Both the position numbers and the translations under genes were made by a program. Of a stretch of DNA of 64,000 nucleotides, positions 1 to 8,495 are shown one piece after another. Below the pieces are notes generated by a model. It ran no database searches and had not been told where the DNA came from. It saw only the letters and a list, made by a program, of their open reading frames with translations. Origin of the DNA: Streptomyces liliiviolaceus (GTDB lineage Bacteria > Actinomycetota > Actinomycetes > Streptomycetales > Streptomycetaceae). The DNA lies in contig NZ_JAGPYQ010000001.1 of the NCBI RefSeq assembly GCF_018070025.1, forward strand, positions 3,968,001 through 4,032,000, read 5' to 3'. Positions within the stretch are counted from its first letter, which is position 1. Each line of letters starts with the position of its first letter.

Positions 1-1008
1 CGGCGTCGCGGTCACGTCGAACTGCCCGATACCCGTCAGCGCGGTGGACGACTTCTCCATGTCCGACGGGTACACGCTCGTGTAGGCGCGCACGGGCACG
101 TCCTGGGACTCGTCGTTGAAGCCGAACTTCTCGGCCATCGCCTTGACCTTGTCCTGACCGAGGTCGACGGCCATCTTCGCGAAGACGTTGTTGCACGAGT
201 ACTGGAGCGCGACCCGGATCGACGCGTTCTCGCAGGGCGCCGACTTGCTCTCGTTCGCCAGGACCTGCGTCGTGCCCGGCAGCGTGTACGGGTTCTCGCT
301 GACCGTCTTCTCGTCCACCGAGGAGTACAGGCCGTCCTCCAGCGCGGCGGCCGCGACGACCAGCTTGAACGTCGAGCCCGGTGGCAGCGGCTGGCGCAGC
401 GCCCGGTTCGTCATGGGCTTCTCGGAGTCCTTGGTGAGCTTCTTCCAGGCGTCGGAGTCGCCCCCGCTGAGCACCGAGGGATCGTAGGACGGGGTGGAGA
501 CGACACCGAGGATCCTGCCGGTCTTCGGGTCCATGGCCACGGCCGCGCCCTTTTTGTCACCGAGCGCCTTGTAGGCCGCCTTCTGTACGTCCGGGTCGAT
601 GGTGGTGATCACATCGCCCGGATCGGAACGCTTGCCGGTGACCGTGTCGACGGGGTTCTTCAGGCGGTTGTCCGTGCCGTCGAGCAGCTGCTGGTAGACG
701 CCCTCCAGCTGCGTGGCCCCGAACACCTGCGAGCTGAACCCGGTGACGGCCGCGTAGAGACTGCCGTCGGTGTACGTGCGCTTGTACTTGAGGTCGCTGC
801 CTTTCGTCTGCGCGGAACCGGTGATCGCGTCGCCGCCCACGATGATGTTCCCGAGCGGGTACGCGTACTGCTCGATCGCGTTCCGACGGTTGTCCTTGTC
901 CTCTGCGAGCGCCTGCCCCTCGTAGAACTGCACCCAGGTCGCTCGCACCAGCAGAGCGAACACGAGCAGCAGAGTGAAGACGGAGGCGCGCCTGATCGTT
1001 TTGTTCAT
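1..1008 (-). CDS. Penicillin-binding protein transpeptidase, PbpA-like (3' end outside window)
   Basis: Class B-type penicillin-binding protein that would cross-link peptidoglycan at the outer face of the membrane. The 336 visible codons begin MNKTIRRASV, followed by a membrane anchor (about residues 10-25), an N-terminal dimerisation domain, and the transpeptidase domain with the catalytic STFK motif (Ser212) and the SCN motif (about 271-273). The KTG box would lie beyond position 1. The ATG at 1006-1008 matches the usual PbpA N-terminus. No strong Shine-Dalgarno is visible before it. Upstream lies an acetyltransferase rather than rodA/ftsW and pknB, so this looks like a paralogue outside the classical division cluster. 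Family assignment is firm. The specific role (division, sporulation or other) is not shown. Confidence 0.9.
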   Translation of the reverse strand, partial: MNKTIRRASVFTLLLVFALLVRATWVQFYEGQALAEDKDNRRNAIEQYAYPLGNIIVGGDAITGSAQTKGSDLKYKRTYTDGSLYAAVTGFSSQVFGATQLEGVYQQLLDGTDNRLKNPVDTVTGKRSDPGDVITTIDPDVQKAAYKALGDKKGAAVAMDPKTGRILGVVSTPSYDPSVLSGGDSDAWKKLTKDSEKPMTNRALRQPLPPGSTFKLVVAAAALEDGLYSSVDEKTVSENPYTLPGTTQVLANESKSAPCENASIRVALQYSCNNVFAKMAVDLGQDKVKAMAEKFGFNDESQDVPVRAYTSVYPSDMEKSSTALTGIGQFDVTATP

Positions 1009-1111
1009 CCCGCCCAGAAGGACGAGCAAGAACCCCCCGAACGTTCCCTTCGCCCACGTTTCTCATGGACAGTTCATCTACTCACGCCCCGGATGGGGCC
1101 AGCCCCTCCCA

Positions 1112-1165
1112 GGGGCGCGGGGAACGGCGCAGTCTTTTGTCTTTAAGGGGCGCGGGGAACGGCGC
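1112..1165. repeat. Two copies of dispersed 19-bp repeat
   Basis: Two direct copies (1112-1130 and 1147-1165) of the repeat GGGGCGCGGGGAACKGCGC, which occurs about 25 times in intergenic DNA of this window. They lie downstream of the acetyltransferase gene and upstream of the penicillin-binding protein gene. Function is unknown; a 3'-end or transcript-processing role is an inference. Confidence 0.85.
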
Positions 1166-1189
1166 GACCAGCCACGACGCACCCGCACG

Positions 1190-1705
1190 TCACTCCGAGA
1201 GCTTCAGCACAATCTCATCGATCTCGGCCCCCCGAGCGTTCGCGAACCCCCGGTCCCGCCCGATCACAACGAACCCGCACTTCTCCAGCACCCGCAGGGA
1301 CCCCGCGTTGTCCGCCGCCGCCCGCCCGTACAACGGCCGCTCGGGCACGGCGACGAGCAGTGCCCGCAACGCGGCCGTGGCGATCCCCCGCCCCCAGTAC
1401 GCGCGATCGATCCAGTACGTCACCTCGCGCTCGCCCGGTTCCCCGTACACCGCCGCGTTCCCGACGACATCGCCGTCGACGAGGATCGTGCGGTTCACGG
1501 CGGACGAGGCCCGGACCCGCTTCCAGTGGGCGTCGAAGGCGTCCCGGTCGGTCGGGTCCTTGTGCGTGAACGCGGCCATCAGCGCGGACTCGGGGTCGTT
1601 CGTCTGCCGGAAGAAGACCGGCAGATCACTGTCGTGGACCTCGCGGAGCTCGACCTCGACGGGAAAAGGGGAAGAAGGGGGAGACGGGCGGGACGGGTCG
1701 GACAT
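1190..1705 (-). CDS. GNAT family N-acetyltransferase (RimJ/RimL-like)
   Basis: Predicted 171-residue acetyl-CoA-dependent N-acetyltransferase. The acetyl-CoA loop is seen as YWGRGIATAALRALL near residue 105, followed by the typical NAGSLRVLEKCGF segment of RimJ/RimL-type enzymes. The first 15 residues are Pro/Ser-rich and probably disordered. It lies 1 nt from the IclR regulator gene on the same strand, so the two are probably co-transcribed. Substrate (protein N-terminus, antibiotic or small amine) cannot be read from the sequence. Confidence 0.85.
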   Translation of the reverse strand: MSDPSRPSPPSSPFPVEVELREVHDSDLPVFFRQTNDPESALMAAFTHKDPTDRDAFDAHWKRVRASSAVNRTILVDGDVVGNAAVYGEPGEREVTYWIDRAYWGRGIATAALRALLVAVPERPLYGRAAADNAGSLRVLEKCGFVVIGRDRGFANARGAEIDEIVLKLSE

Positions 1706-1706
1706 G

Positions 1707-2480
1707 TCAGAGCCTCCGGGTCGCGAGCGTCAGCCGGTCCCGCGCGTCGAACAGCGCGTCCTTCACCATCTGCTCGTGCGCGGGCGTCAGCCGCGCCACC
1801 GGCACCGAGCAGCTGATCGCGTCCCGCGCGGGCGTCCGGTAGGGGATCGCCACGCCGAAGCAGCGCAGCCCCAGCGTGTTCTCCTCGCGGTCCACCGCGA
1901 ACCCCTGCTCCCGCACCTGGTGCAGCTCCTCGATGAGCTTCTCCCGGTCGGTGATCGTGTGCTCGGTCAGCGCGGGCAGCGTCTCCGGCAGCAGCTTGCG
2001 CACCTGCTCGTCGGTGTGGGTCGCGAGGAGCGCCTTGCCGAGGGACGTGGAGTGGGCGGGCAGCCGGCGCCCCACGCGCGTGAAGGGGCGCAGATAGTGC
2101 TGGGACTGGCGGGTCGCGAGGTAGACGACGTTCGTGCCGTCGAGGCGGGCCAGGTGGATCGTCTCCGTCGTGTCGTCGGAGAGCCGGTCGAGCGTCGGCC
2201 GCGCCGCCGCGACGACCTCGTCGCCGTCGATGTACGACGTACCGACGAGCAGCGCCCGTACGCCGATGCCGTACCGCGTGCCCGTCGCGTCCGTCTCGAC
2301 CCAGCCGAGCTCGACCAGGGTGCGCAGCAGCATGTAGAGACTGGACTTGGGATACCCGACGGCCTCCTGCACGGCGGCCAGGGAGTGCATACCGGGGCGT
2401 CCGGCGAAGTACTCAAGCAATTCAACCGTCCGCACCGCGGACTTGACCTGCGCTCCGCCGCCCGTCTCGCCTGCCGACAT
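1707..2480 (-). CDS. IclR family transcriptional regulator
   Basis: 257-residue regulator with an N-terminal winged helix-turn-helix (about residues 12-65, VKSAVRTVELLEYF onward) and a C-terminal IclR effector domain with the conserved SLGKALLA segment and the cysteine-containing GLRCFGVAIP segment. The ATG at 2478-2480 (MSAGETGG) is chosen because AGGGGG lies 9 nt upstream; a longer in-frame extension would run into the divergent gene's control region. It is divergent from an aldehyde dehydrogenase, which suggests local control of sugar-acid or semialdehyde catabolism. Effector unknown. Confidence 0.9.
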   Translation of the reverse strand: MSAGETGGGAQVKSAVRTVELLEYFAGRPGMHSLAAVQEAVGYPKSSLYMLLRTLVELGWVETDATGTRYGIGVRALLVGTSYIDGDEVVAAARPTLDRLSDDTTETIHLARLDGTNVVYLATRQSQHYLRPFTRVGRRLPAHSTSLGKALLATHTDEQVRKLLPETLPALTEHTITDREKLIEELHQVREQGFAVDREENTLGLRCFGVAIPYRTPARDAISCSVPVARLTPAHEQMVKDALFDARDRLTLATRRL

Positions 2481-2541
2481 CGGCCTTGACCCCCTAGTTC
2501 GCCGGGAAATAGTCTCGACAGCATATTCACCATCAGAGACA

Positions 2542-2561
2542 GCGTTCAGCATATCGAACGC
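2542..2561. promoter_or_regulatory. Candidate IclR operator in divergent intergenic region
   Basis: A perfect inverted repeat GCGTTC-N8-GAACGC lies in the 131-bp gap between the regulator and the dehydrogenase. The octamer CAGCATAT occurs twice here in direct orientation (2519-2526 and 2547-2554), 28 bp apart. This region is visibly AT-richer than the flanks. An autoregulatory IclR site is an inference from position and symmetry. Confidence 0.45.
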
Positions 2562-2611
2562 CCCTGGTGAGTGGCACATGTACTTCGGCATTACATCTGG
2601 AGGGACCCGCG

Positions 2612-4141
2612 GTGGCAGCAGCACCAGTCTGGAGTGTCGACCCCCGAACCGGGAAGCAGCGCGAGCAGGTTGCGGTGGAAGCCACAGCCCAGGAGGTGGA
2701 CGAGGACGTCCGCGCCGCGCACGCCGCCCGGGGGGCTCTCGCCGACCGCACGGTCCGCGCGGCCTTCCTGCGGACCGCGGCCGACCTGCTCGAAGGCGCC
2801 AAGGAACACCTCGTGGAGGCGGCCGACGCGGAGACCGCGCTCGGCCCGGTCCGGCTCACCGGCGAACTCGCCCGCACCTGCTACCAGCTGCGGGCCTTCG
2901 CGGACATCGTCGACGAGGGCGAGTTCCTCGGCGTCGTCATCAACCACCCCGACGCCACCGCGACGCCGCCGATCCCGGATCTGCGCCGTTACAAGGTGCC
3001 GCTGGGTGTCGTAGCCGTCTACTCGGCCTCGAACTTCCCCTTCGCCTTCTCGGTGGCCGGCGGTGACACCGCGAGCGCGCTCGCCGCGGGCTGCCCGGTC
3101 GTCGTCAAGGCGCACCCCGACCACCCCGGTCTGTCCGAGCTGGTCGCCTCCGTCGTGCGCCGGGCCGCGGCCCAGCACGACATCCCGGACGGCGTCCTCG
3201 GCCTCGTGCACGGCTTCGAGGCGGGCGTCGAGCTGGTCAAGCACCCGCTGGTGTCGGCCGCCGGATTCACCGGTTCGGTACGCGGCGGACGCGCCCTCTT
3301 CGACGCGGCGGCGGCGCGGCCCGCGCCGATCCCGTTCCACGGTGAGCTGGGATCGCTCAACCCGGTCGTGATCACCGAGGCGGCCGCCGCCGAGCGCGCC
3401 GAGGCGATCGGTACGGGGCTCGCGGGCTCCATGACGCTGGGCGTCGGCCAGTTCTGTGTGAAGCCGGGCCTGGTGCTGGCGCCGGCCGGTGCGGCGGGCG
3501 ACCGCCTGCTGAAGTCCCTCACGGACGCGGTGAGCGACACGGAGGCGGGCGTCCTGCTCGACCACCGCATGCGCGACAACTTCGTCGCGGGGGTCGCCGA
3601 GCGTGCGGGGCTGCCCGACGTCGACGCGCCGGTGACGCCGGGTGCGGGCGGTGAGCACACGGTCAGCGCCGGCTTCCTGACGGTCTCCGCGCAGAAGCTG
3701 GTCGCCGAGGGCGAGTACGACCTGCTGCTCGAAGAGTGCTTCGGGCCGGTGACCGTGGTCGCGCGCTACGAGGACGAGGCCGAGGCGAACGCGGTGCTCG
3801 CGCGGCTGCCCGGCAACCTCACCGCGACGGTGCACCTCTCCGCGGAGGAGGAGGCCGGTGAGGGGCGTGGCGCGGAGATCCTCGCGGAGCTGACGCCGCT
3901 CGCGGGGCGCGTCGTCGTGAACGCGTGGCCTACGGGGGTCGCGGTGGCTCCGGCCCAGCAGCACGGGGGGCCTTACCCGGCCACGACGTCCACGTCCACG
4001 TCCGTGGGCGGGACCGCGATCGAGCGGTGGTTGCGGCCTGTCGCGTACCAGAACGCTGCTGAGGCGCTGCTGCCGGCTGAGCTGCGGGATTCCAACCCGT
4101 TGGGGCTGCCGCGGCGGTACAACGGGCGGCTTGAGCGGTAG
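2612..4141 (+). CDS. NAD(P)-dependent aldehyde dehydrogenase (ketoglutarate-semialdehyde dehydrogenase-like)
   Basis: 509-residue aldehyde dehydrogenase of the type that oxidises 2,5-dioxovalerate (alpha-ketoglutarate semialdehyde) at the end of pentaric/hexaric acid breakdown. Visible features are the YSASNFPFAFS cofactor region, the general base in HGELGSLNPV (about residue 247) and the catalytic cysteine in GQFCVKPG (Cys282). The GTG at 2612 is preferred over the ATG at 2567 because GGAGG lies 7-11 nt upstream. It is divergent from an IclR regulator. No dehydratase partner is present here, so the exact substrate is uncertain. Confidence 0.85.
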   Translation: MAAAPVWSVDPRTGKQREQVAVEATAQEVDEDVRAAHAARGALADRTVRAAFLRTAADLLEGAKEHLVEAADAETALGPVRLTGELARTCYQLRAFADIVDEGEFLGVVINHPDATATPPIPDLRRYKVPLGVVAVYSASNFPFAFSVAGGDTASALAAGCPVVVKAHPDHPGLSELVASVVRRAAAQHDIPDGVLGLVHGFEAGVELVKHPLVSAAGFTGSVRGGRALFDAAAARPAPIPFHGELGSLNPVVITEAAAAERAEAIGTGLAGSMTLGVGQFCVKPGLVLAPAGAAGDRLLKSLTDAVSDTEAGVLLDHRMRDNFVAGVAERAGLPDVDAPVTPGAGGEHTVSAGFLTVSAQKLVAEGEYDLLLEECFGPVTVVARYEDEAEANAVLARLPGNLTATVHLSAEEEAGEGRGAEILAELTPLAGRVVVNAWPTGVAVAPAQQHGGPYPATTSTSTSVGGTAIERWLRPVAYQNAAEALLPAELRDSNPLGLPRRYNGRLER

Positions 4142-4155
4142 GCGCACACCTTTTC

Positions 4156-4252
4156 GCGCAGTTCCCCGCGCCCCTGTAGGGCGCCGTTGGGCCCGTGGCC
4201 GGTTCGTCGGCTGCGGGCCCGTCGTGGTTGCTCGCGCAGTTCCCCGCGCCCC
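4156..4252. repeat. Two copies of dispersed 19-bp repeat (reverse orientation)
   Basis: Copies at 4156-4174 and 4234-4252 read GCGCAGTTCCCCGCGCCCC, the reverse complement of the repeat core. They fill the 152-bp gap between the aldehyde dehydrogenase stop and the next start. Confidence 0.85.
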
Positions 4253-4293
4253 TGGAGGGCCTGCGGCCCTCGGGGAGCTGGCAGACTCTGTGG

Positions 4294-4902
4294 ATGGACG
4301 TGAAAATTCCTGAACTTCCCTTTTCGCTTCGGTCGTACGGGCCCGACGGGCACTGGTCGTACGAGGGCGGGGTGCTCACCGGGTGGGCCGGTGCCCGGCA
4401 GGACCGGTTCGTGCCGCCCACCGACGAAGGGCTGGACCCCGCGTCCGACGCGCCCCGGCTGCTGGGCGCGCCCGAGGGGGACTTCCAGCTCATCGCCCGC
4501 GTGACCGTCGGCTTCGCCGGGGCCTTCGACGCCGGCGTCCTCTACGCCCACGTGGGCGAGCGGGCCTGGGCCAAGCTCTGCCTGGAGAACTCCCCGGACG
4601 TGCCCACCGTCTGCACGGTCGTCACCCGGGGGCACTCCGACGACGCGAACTCCTTCACGGTCGACGGCAGCTCCGTCTGGCTCCGGATCAGCCGCACCGG
4701 CCGCGCCTTCGCCTTCCACGCCTCGAAGGACGGCGAGCGCTGGACCTTCGTGCGGCTCTTCACCCTGGGCGAGGAGAAGGAGACGGGGGCCGCGCTCGTC
4801 GGGTTCATGACCCAGTCGCCCATGGGCGAGGGCTGCGTGGTCACGTACGACCACATCGAGTTCCGTCCGGACTGGCCGGCCGATCTGCGGGACGGGCACT
4901 GA
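4294..4902 (+). CDS. DUF1349 family protein (concanavalin-like fold)
   Basis: 202-residue protein of the DUF1349 family, predicted beta-sandwich resembling concanavalin A lectins/glucanases. It starts MDVKIPELPF at 4294; an upstream in-frame extension would be encoded by the dispersed repeat and is rejected. The typical family segments are DAGVLYAHVGERAWAKLCLE, CTVVTRGHSDDANS and VGFMTQSPMGEG. There is no signal peptide or membrane segment, so it is probably cytoplasmic. Biochemical function is unknown. It stands alone between repeats and the ect regulatory region. Confidence 0.8.
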   Translation: MDVKIPELPFSLRSYGPDGHWSYEGGVLTGWAGARQDRFVPPTDEGLDPASDAPRLLGAPEGDFQLIARVTVGFAGAFDAGVLYAHVGERAWAKLCLENSPDVPTVCTVVTRGHSDDANSFTVDGSSVWLRISRTGRAFAFHASKDGERWTFVRLFTLGEEKETGAALVGFMTQSPMGEGCVVTYDHIEFRPDWPADLRDGH

Positions 4903-5233
4903 TTTCCGGGGCCGATTTAAAATGACGGTCTTATGAACGTCGTATTCTGCTTTTATTCGTGAGGGTTTTCTGTAGTCTTCTGCCCGATTATTCGAACCTT
5001 AAACACTAAGATTTTGCGAAGATCGATCTCGCAATTCGATCAGGTCTCGCAGGGGTTAAGCCCTTGTGACGCAATACACAACCAAGCCGTTTTGTCCGGT
5101 ATTTCCCGGACAAAACGGCGTTTTCGTAGGGTGTTCCGCAGGGGTCCGCGCCCGCGTGATAACACATACGCCCTGCTTGTGTAACCCCACCCGGCGATGC
5201 GATTTCGATTTTTGCTGGGTAAATTCAATAGAC
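4903..5233 (+). promoter_or_regulatory. AT-rich regulatory region upstream of ectA
   Basis: A 331-bp gene-free stretch, the most AT-rich part of the window. It contains AGATCGATCT (perfect 10-bp palindrome near 5020), TTGTG-N8-CACAA (5064-5081), a 14-bp perfect inverted repeat (5086-5119), and ACACA-N11-TGTGT (5162-5182). No strong RBS is visible before the ectA ATG, only CTGGGTAA about 15 nt upstream. ect operons are known to be induced by salt and heat. The inverted repeats are the natural candidates for operators, but which protein binds is not shown. Confidence 0.6.
5086..5119. promoter_or_regulatory. 14-bp perfect inverted repeat upstream of ectA
   Basis: Arms GCCGTTTTGTCCGG (5086-5099) and CCGGACAAAACGGC (5106-5119) flank the loop TATTTC, followed by GTTTTCG. 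The distance to the ectA ATG is about 114 bp. It could be a repressor operator or a leader hairpin/attenuator. The following T-run is too short for a confident intrinsic terminator. Confidence 0.6.
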
Positions 5234-5773
5234 ATGACCGCCGCACAAGCAGACCTGCAAGCGGAATTCCTGGAAATGCCAGAAGGGCTGCGGGCCGACC
5301 GTCCGCACGTGGACGACGGAGCCGCACTCTGGCGCATTGCCAAGGACTCCGGGACCCTCGACCTGAACTCCTCCTACAGCTACCTGCTGTGGTGCCGTGA
5401 CTTCTCCGGCACCTCCGCGGTGGCGCGTACGGCCGACGGCGAACCCGTCGCCTTCGTCACCGGTTACATCCGGCCCGAGCGCCCGCACACGCTTCTCGTG
5501 TGGCAGGTCGCCGTCGACGCGGCGCAGCGGGGCCGAGGTCTCGCCGCCGCGCTCCTGGACGGGCTGACCCGCCAGGTCGCCGGCCGGCACGAGCTGACCT
5601 CCATGGAGACCACGATCTCCCCGGGCAACACCGCCTCCGAGCGGCTGTTCACCTCGTACGCGGCGCGTCACGGCGCGAGCGTCGAGCGTGAGGTCCTGTT
5701 CGACACAGGGCAGTTCCCCGACGGCCCGCACGACCCAGAAGTGCTGTACCGCATCGGTCCCCTGTCGTTCTGA
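5234..5773 (+). CDS. ectA: L-2,4-diaminobutyric acid acetyltransferase
   Basis: 179-residue GNAT enzyme that acetylates L-2,4-diaminobutyrate, the second step of ectoine synthesis. The EctA pattern is clear: NSSYSYLLWCRDF substrate segment near residues 40-52, and the acetyl-CoA loop VAVDAAQRGRGLAAALL. It starts MTAAQADLQ at 5234; longer versions would read through the regulatory palindromes. It is the first gene of ectABCD, 29 nt before ectB. The length is usual for the family. Confidence 0.95.
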   Translation: MTAAQADLQAEFLEMPEGLRADRPHVDDGAALWRIAKDSGTLDLNSSYSYLLWCRDFSGTSAVARTADGEPVAFVTGYIRPERPHTLLVWQVAVDAAQRGRGLAAALLDGLTRQVAGRHELTSMETTISPGNTASERLFTSYAARHGASVEREVLFDTGQFPDGPHDPEVLYRIGPLSF

Positions 5774-5802
5774 ACAACCCCCCACGCCCGAGGAGTGCAC
5801 CT

Positions 5803-7074
5803 GTGACCATCACCCAGCCCGACCTGAGCGTCTTCGAGACCCTGGAGTCGGAGGTCCGCAGCTACTGCCGCAGCTGGCCCACCGTCTTCGACCGCGCGCA
5901 GGGCAGCCGCATGTACGACGAGGACGGCCATGAGTACCTCGACTTCTTCGCGGGTGCCGGCTCACTCAACTACGGACACAACAACCCGGTACTGAAACGG
6001 GCCCTGATCGACTACCTGGAGCGCGACGGCGTCACGCACGGTCTCGACATGTCGACGACCGCGAAGCGCAGCTTCCTGGAGTCGTTCCAGAACCTGGTGC
6101 TGCGCCCGCGCGACCTGCCGTACAAGGTCATGTTCCCCGGCCCGACGGGCACCAACGCCGTCGAGTCCGCGCTGAAGCTGGCCCGCAAGGTCAAGGGCCG
6201 GGAGTCGATCGTCTCCTTCACCAACGCCTTCCACGGCATGTCGCTCGGCTCGCTCGCCGTGACCGGCAACGCCTTCAAGCGCGCCGGCGCCGGCATCCCG
6301 CTGGTGCACGGCACGCCGATGCCGTTCGACAACTACTTCGACGGCCAGGTCCCGGACTTCCTCTGGTTCGAGCGGCTCCTTGAGGACCAGGGCTCCGGCC
6401 TGAACAAGCCCGCCGCCGTGATCGTCGAGTCCGTGCAGGGCGAGGGCGGCATCAACGTCGCCCGCGTCGAGTGGCTGCGCGCCCTCGCCGGGCTGTGCGA
6501 GCGCCAGGACATGCTGCTGATCGTCGACGACATCCAGATGGGCTGCGGCCGTACGGGCGCCTTCTTCTCCTTCGAGGAGTCGGGGATCGTGCCCGACATC
6601 GTCACCGTCTCCAAGTCCATCAGCGGGTACGGACTGCCGATGTCCCTGTGCCTGTTCAAGCCCGAGCTGGACATCTGGGAGCCGGGCGAGCACAACGGCA
6701 CGTTCCGCGGCAACAACCCCGCCTTCGTGACGGCCGCCGCCGCCCTCCAGACGTACTGGTCCGACGGACCCGCCATGGAGAAGCAGACCCGCACCCGCGG
6801 CGAGCAGGTCGAGCAGGCGCTGATCTCCATCACCGAGGAGAACCTCGCCGACGTGAAGGAGTACCGCGGCCGGGGCCTCGTGTGGGGCATGGAGTTCCAC
6901 GACAAGGAGCGCGCGGGCCGCGTGGCGCACCGCGCCTTCGAGCTCGGCCTGCTGATCGAGACGTCGGGCCCGGAGAGCGAGGTCGTGAAACTCCTCCCCG
7001 CGCTCACCATCACACCCGACGAGCTGGACGAGGGCCTTCGTACCCTCGCCCGGGCCGTCCGCGAGACGGCCTGA
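5803..7074 (+). CDS. ectB: Diaminobutyrate--2-oxoglutarate transaminase
   Basis: 423-residue class III PLP aminotransferase making L-2,4-diaminobutyrate from aspartate semialdehyde and glutamate, the first committed step of ectoine synthesis. PLP-binding features are the DDIQMGCGRTG segment and Lys271 in TVSKSISGYGLP. The GTG start at 5803 is preceded by AGGAG. It lies between ectA and ectC in the same operon. Confidence 0.97.
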   Translation: MTITQPDLSVFETLESEVRSYCRSWPTVFDRAQGSRMYDEDGHEYLDFFAGAGSLNYGHNNPVLKRALIDYLERDGVTHGLDMSTTAKRSFLESFQNLVLRPRDLPYKVMFPGPTGTNAVESALKLARKVKGRESIVSFTNAFHGMSLGSLAVTGNAFKRAGAGIPLVHGTPMPFDNYFDGQVPDFLWFERLLEDQGSGLNKPAAVIVESVQGEGGINVARVEWLRALAGLCERQDMLLIVDDIQMGCGRTGAFFSFEESGIVPDIVTVSKSISGYGLPMSLCLFKPELDIWEPGEHNGTFRGNNPAFVTAAAALQTYWSDGPAMEKQTRTRGEQVEQALISITEENLADVKEYRGRGLVWGMEFHDKERAGRVAHRAFELGLLIETSGPESEVVKLLPALTITPDELDEGLRTLARAVRETA

Positions 7075-7122
7075 ACCAGCACACCCCCCTGCACACCAGC
7101 CTGAAGGAGGCTTCGTACCACC

Positions 7123-7527
7123 GTGATAGTCCGTTCGTTCAAGGAGATCGAAGGCACTGACCGACACGTGAAATCGGCGTCGGGCACCTGGGAGAGCAAG
7201 CGCGTCGTCCTCGCGAAGGAGCGGGTCGGCTTCTCGGTGCACGAGACGATCCTGTACGCGGGTACGGAGACGTCGATGTGGTACGCGAACCACATCGAGG
7301 CCGTCGTCTGCGTGGAGGGCGAGGCCGAACTCACCGACGACGAGACCGGCAAGAAGTACACGATCACGCCCGGCACCACCTACCTCCTCGACGGCCACGA
7401 GAGGCACACCATGCGGATCAAGGAGGACTTCCGCTGCATCTGTGTCTTCAATCCGCCGGTGACCGGACGGGAGGACCACGACGAGAACGGTGTCTACCCC
7501 CTGCTGACCGAGCCCGAGGAGGTCTGA
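7123..7527 (+). CDS. ectC: L-ectoine synthase
   Basis: 134-residue cupin-fold ectoine synthase that cyclises N-gamma-acetyl-diaminobutyrate to ectoine. The N-terminus [16 protein letters not shown] and the metal-site stretch around [17 protein letters not shown] are characteristic. The GTG start at 7123 has AAGGAGG upstream. Length equals the family norm. It is separated from ectD by 3 nt. Confidence 0.97.
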   Translation: MIVRSFKEIEGTDRHVKSASGTWESKRVVLAKERVGFSVHETILYAGTETSMWYANHIEAVVCVEGEAELTDDETGKKYTITPGTTYLLDGHERHTMRIKEDFRCICVFNPPVTGREDHDENGVYPLLTEPEEV

Positions 7528-7530
7528 ACG

Positions 7531-8418
7531 ATGACGACCGTCACCGACCTGTATCCCAGCCGCGGCACCAGCGAGGTCTCCGTACCCCGGCAGGACCCGG
7601 TCGTGTGGAGCGAACCGGGCGCGCCGGGCCCGATCCCGGCGGCCGACCTCCAGGGGTACGAGCGGGACGGCTTCCTCGCCGTCGAGCAGCTCATCGACGA
7701 CGACGAGGTCGCGCTCTACCGCGCCGAGCTGGAGCGCCTGGTCACCGACCCGGCGGTCCGCGCCGACGAGCGGTCGATCATCGAGCCGCAGTCGCAGGAG
7801 ATCCGCTCGGTCTTCGAGATCCACAAGACCAGCGAGATCTTCGCCCAACTGGTGCGCGACGAGCGGGTGGTGGGCCGCGCCCGGCAGATCCTCGGCTCCG
7901 ACGTGTACGTGCACCAGTCGCGGATCAACGTGAAGCCCGGCTTCGGCGCGAGCGGCTTCTACTGGCACTCGGACTTCGAGACGTGGCACGCCGAGGACGG
8001 TCTGCCGAACATGCGGACGGTGTCCGTCTCGATCGCTTTGACCGAGAACTACGACACCAACGGCGGCCTCATGATCATGCCGGGGTCGCACCACACGTTC
8101 CTCGGCTGTTCCGGAGCCACGCCGAAGGACAACTACAAGAAGTCGCTGCAGATGCAGGACGCGGGCACGCCCTCGGACGAGGCGCTGACCAAGTACGCCT
8201 CCCAGCACGGCATCAAGCTCTTCACGGGCCGGGCCGGCTCGGCGACCTGGTTCGACTGCAACTGCATGCACGGTTCGGGCGACAACATCACGCCGTTCCC
8301 GCGCTCGAACGTCTTCATCGTGTTCAACAGCGTGGAGAACGCGGCGGTGGAGCCCTTCGCCGCGCCGGTGCGCCGTCCGGAGTTCATCGGGTCGACGGAC
8401 TTCACCCCCGTGAAGTGA
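7531..8418 (+). CDS. ectD: Ectoine hydroxylase (Fe(II)/2-oxoglutarate dioxygenase)
   Basis: 295-residue dioxygenase converting ectoine to 5-hydroxyectoine with 2-oxoglutarate and O2. Iron ligands are visible as His146 and Asp148 (YWHSDFETWH) and His247 (NCMHGSGDN), at the positions expected for EctD. The start ATG follows GAGGAGG at the end of ectC, so translation is probably coupled. Its presence means the strain can make hydroxyectoine as well as ectoine. Confidence 0.97.
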   Translation: MTTVTDLYPSRGTSEVSVPRQDPVVWSEPGAPGPIPAADLQGYERDGFLAVEQLIDDDEVALYRAELERLVTDPAVRADERSIIEPQSQEIRSVFEIHKTSEIFAQLVRDERVVGRARQILGSDVYVHQSRINVKPGFGASGFYWHSDFETWHAEDGLPNMRTVSVSIALTENYDTNGGLMIMPGSHHTFLGCSGATPKDNYKKSLQMQDAGTPSDEALTKYASQHGIKLFTGRAGSATWFDCNCMHGSGDNITPFPRSNVFIVFNSVENAAVEPFAAPVRRPEFIGSTDFTPVK

Positions 8419-8430
8419 CGTACGGCTGAG

Positions 8431-8482
8431 GGCGTTTGGCCCGGTGCCCGACTCGCAGGAGTCGGGCACCGGGCCAAACGCC
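8431..8482. terminator. 24-bp perfect hairpin, bidirectional terminator between ectD and ene-reductase
   Basis: Arms of 24 bp (8431-8454 and 8459-8482, outer end GGCGTTTGGCCC, inner end CCGACTC) flank the loop GCAG. It sits 12 nt after the ectD stop and 13 nt before the stop of the convergent gene, with no U-run, as is usual in Streptomyces. Confidence 0.85.
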
Positions 8483-8495
8483 TTACCGGGGTGCC

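Noticed and set aside
2591..4147. 518-codon minus-strand open frame opposite the aldehyde dehydrogenase
   Set aside because: Arg/Gly-rich shadow of a well-conserved gene on the plus strand.
5066..5090. GlnR-type site (GTGAC-N6) upstream of ectA
   Set aside because: Only the first half-site matches the GTnAC pattern; the second half is poor, so I do not call it.
5962..8469. Very long open frame on the minus strand across ectB-ectD
   Set aside because: Antisense shadow of the ect genes caused by high GC; its product has Val/His/Arg/Gly-rich low-complexity composition and no domain.
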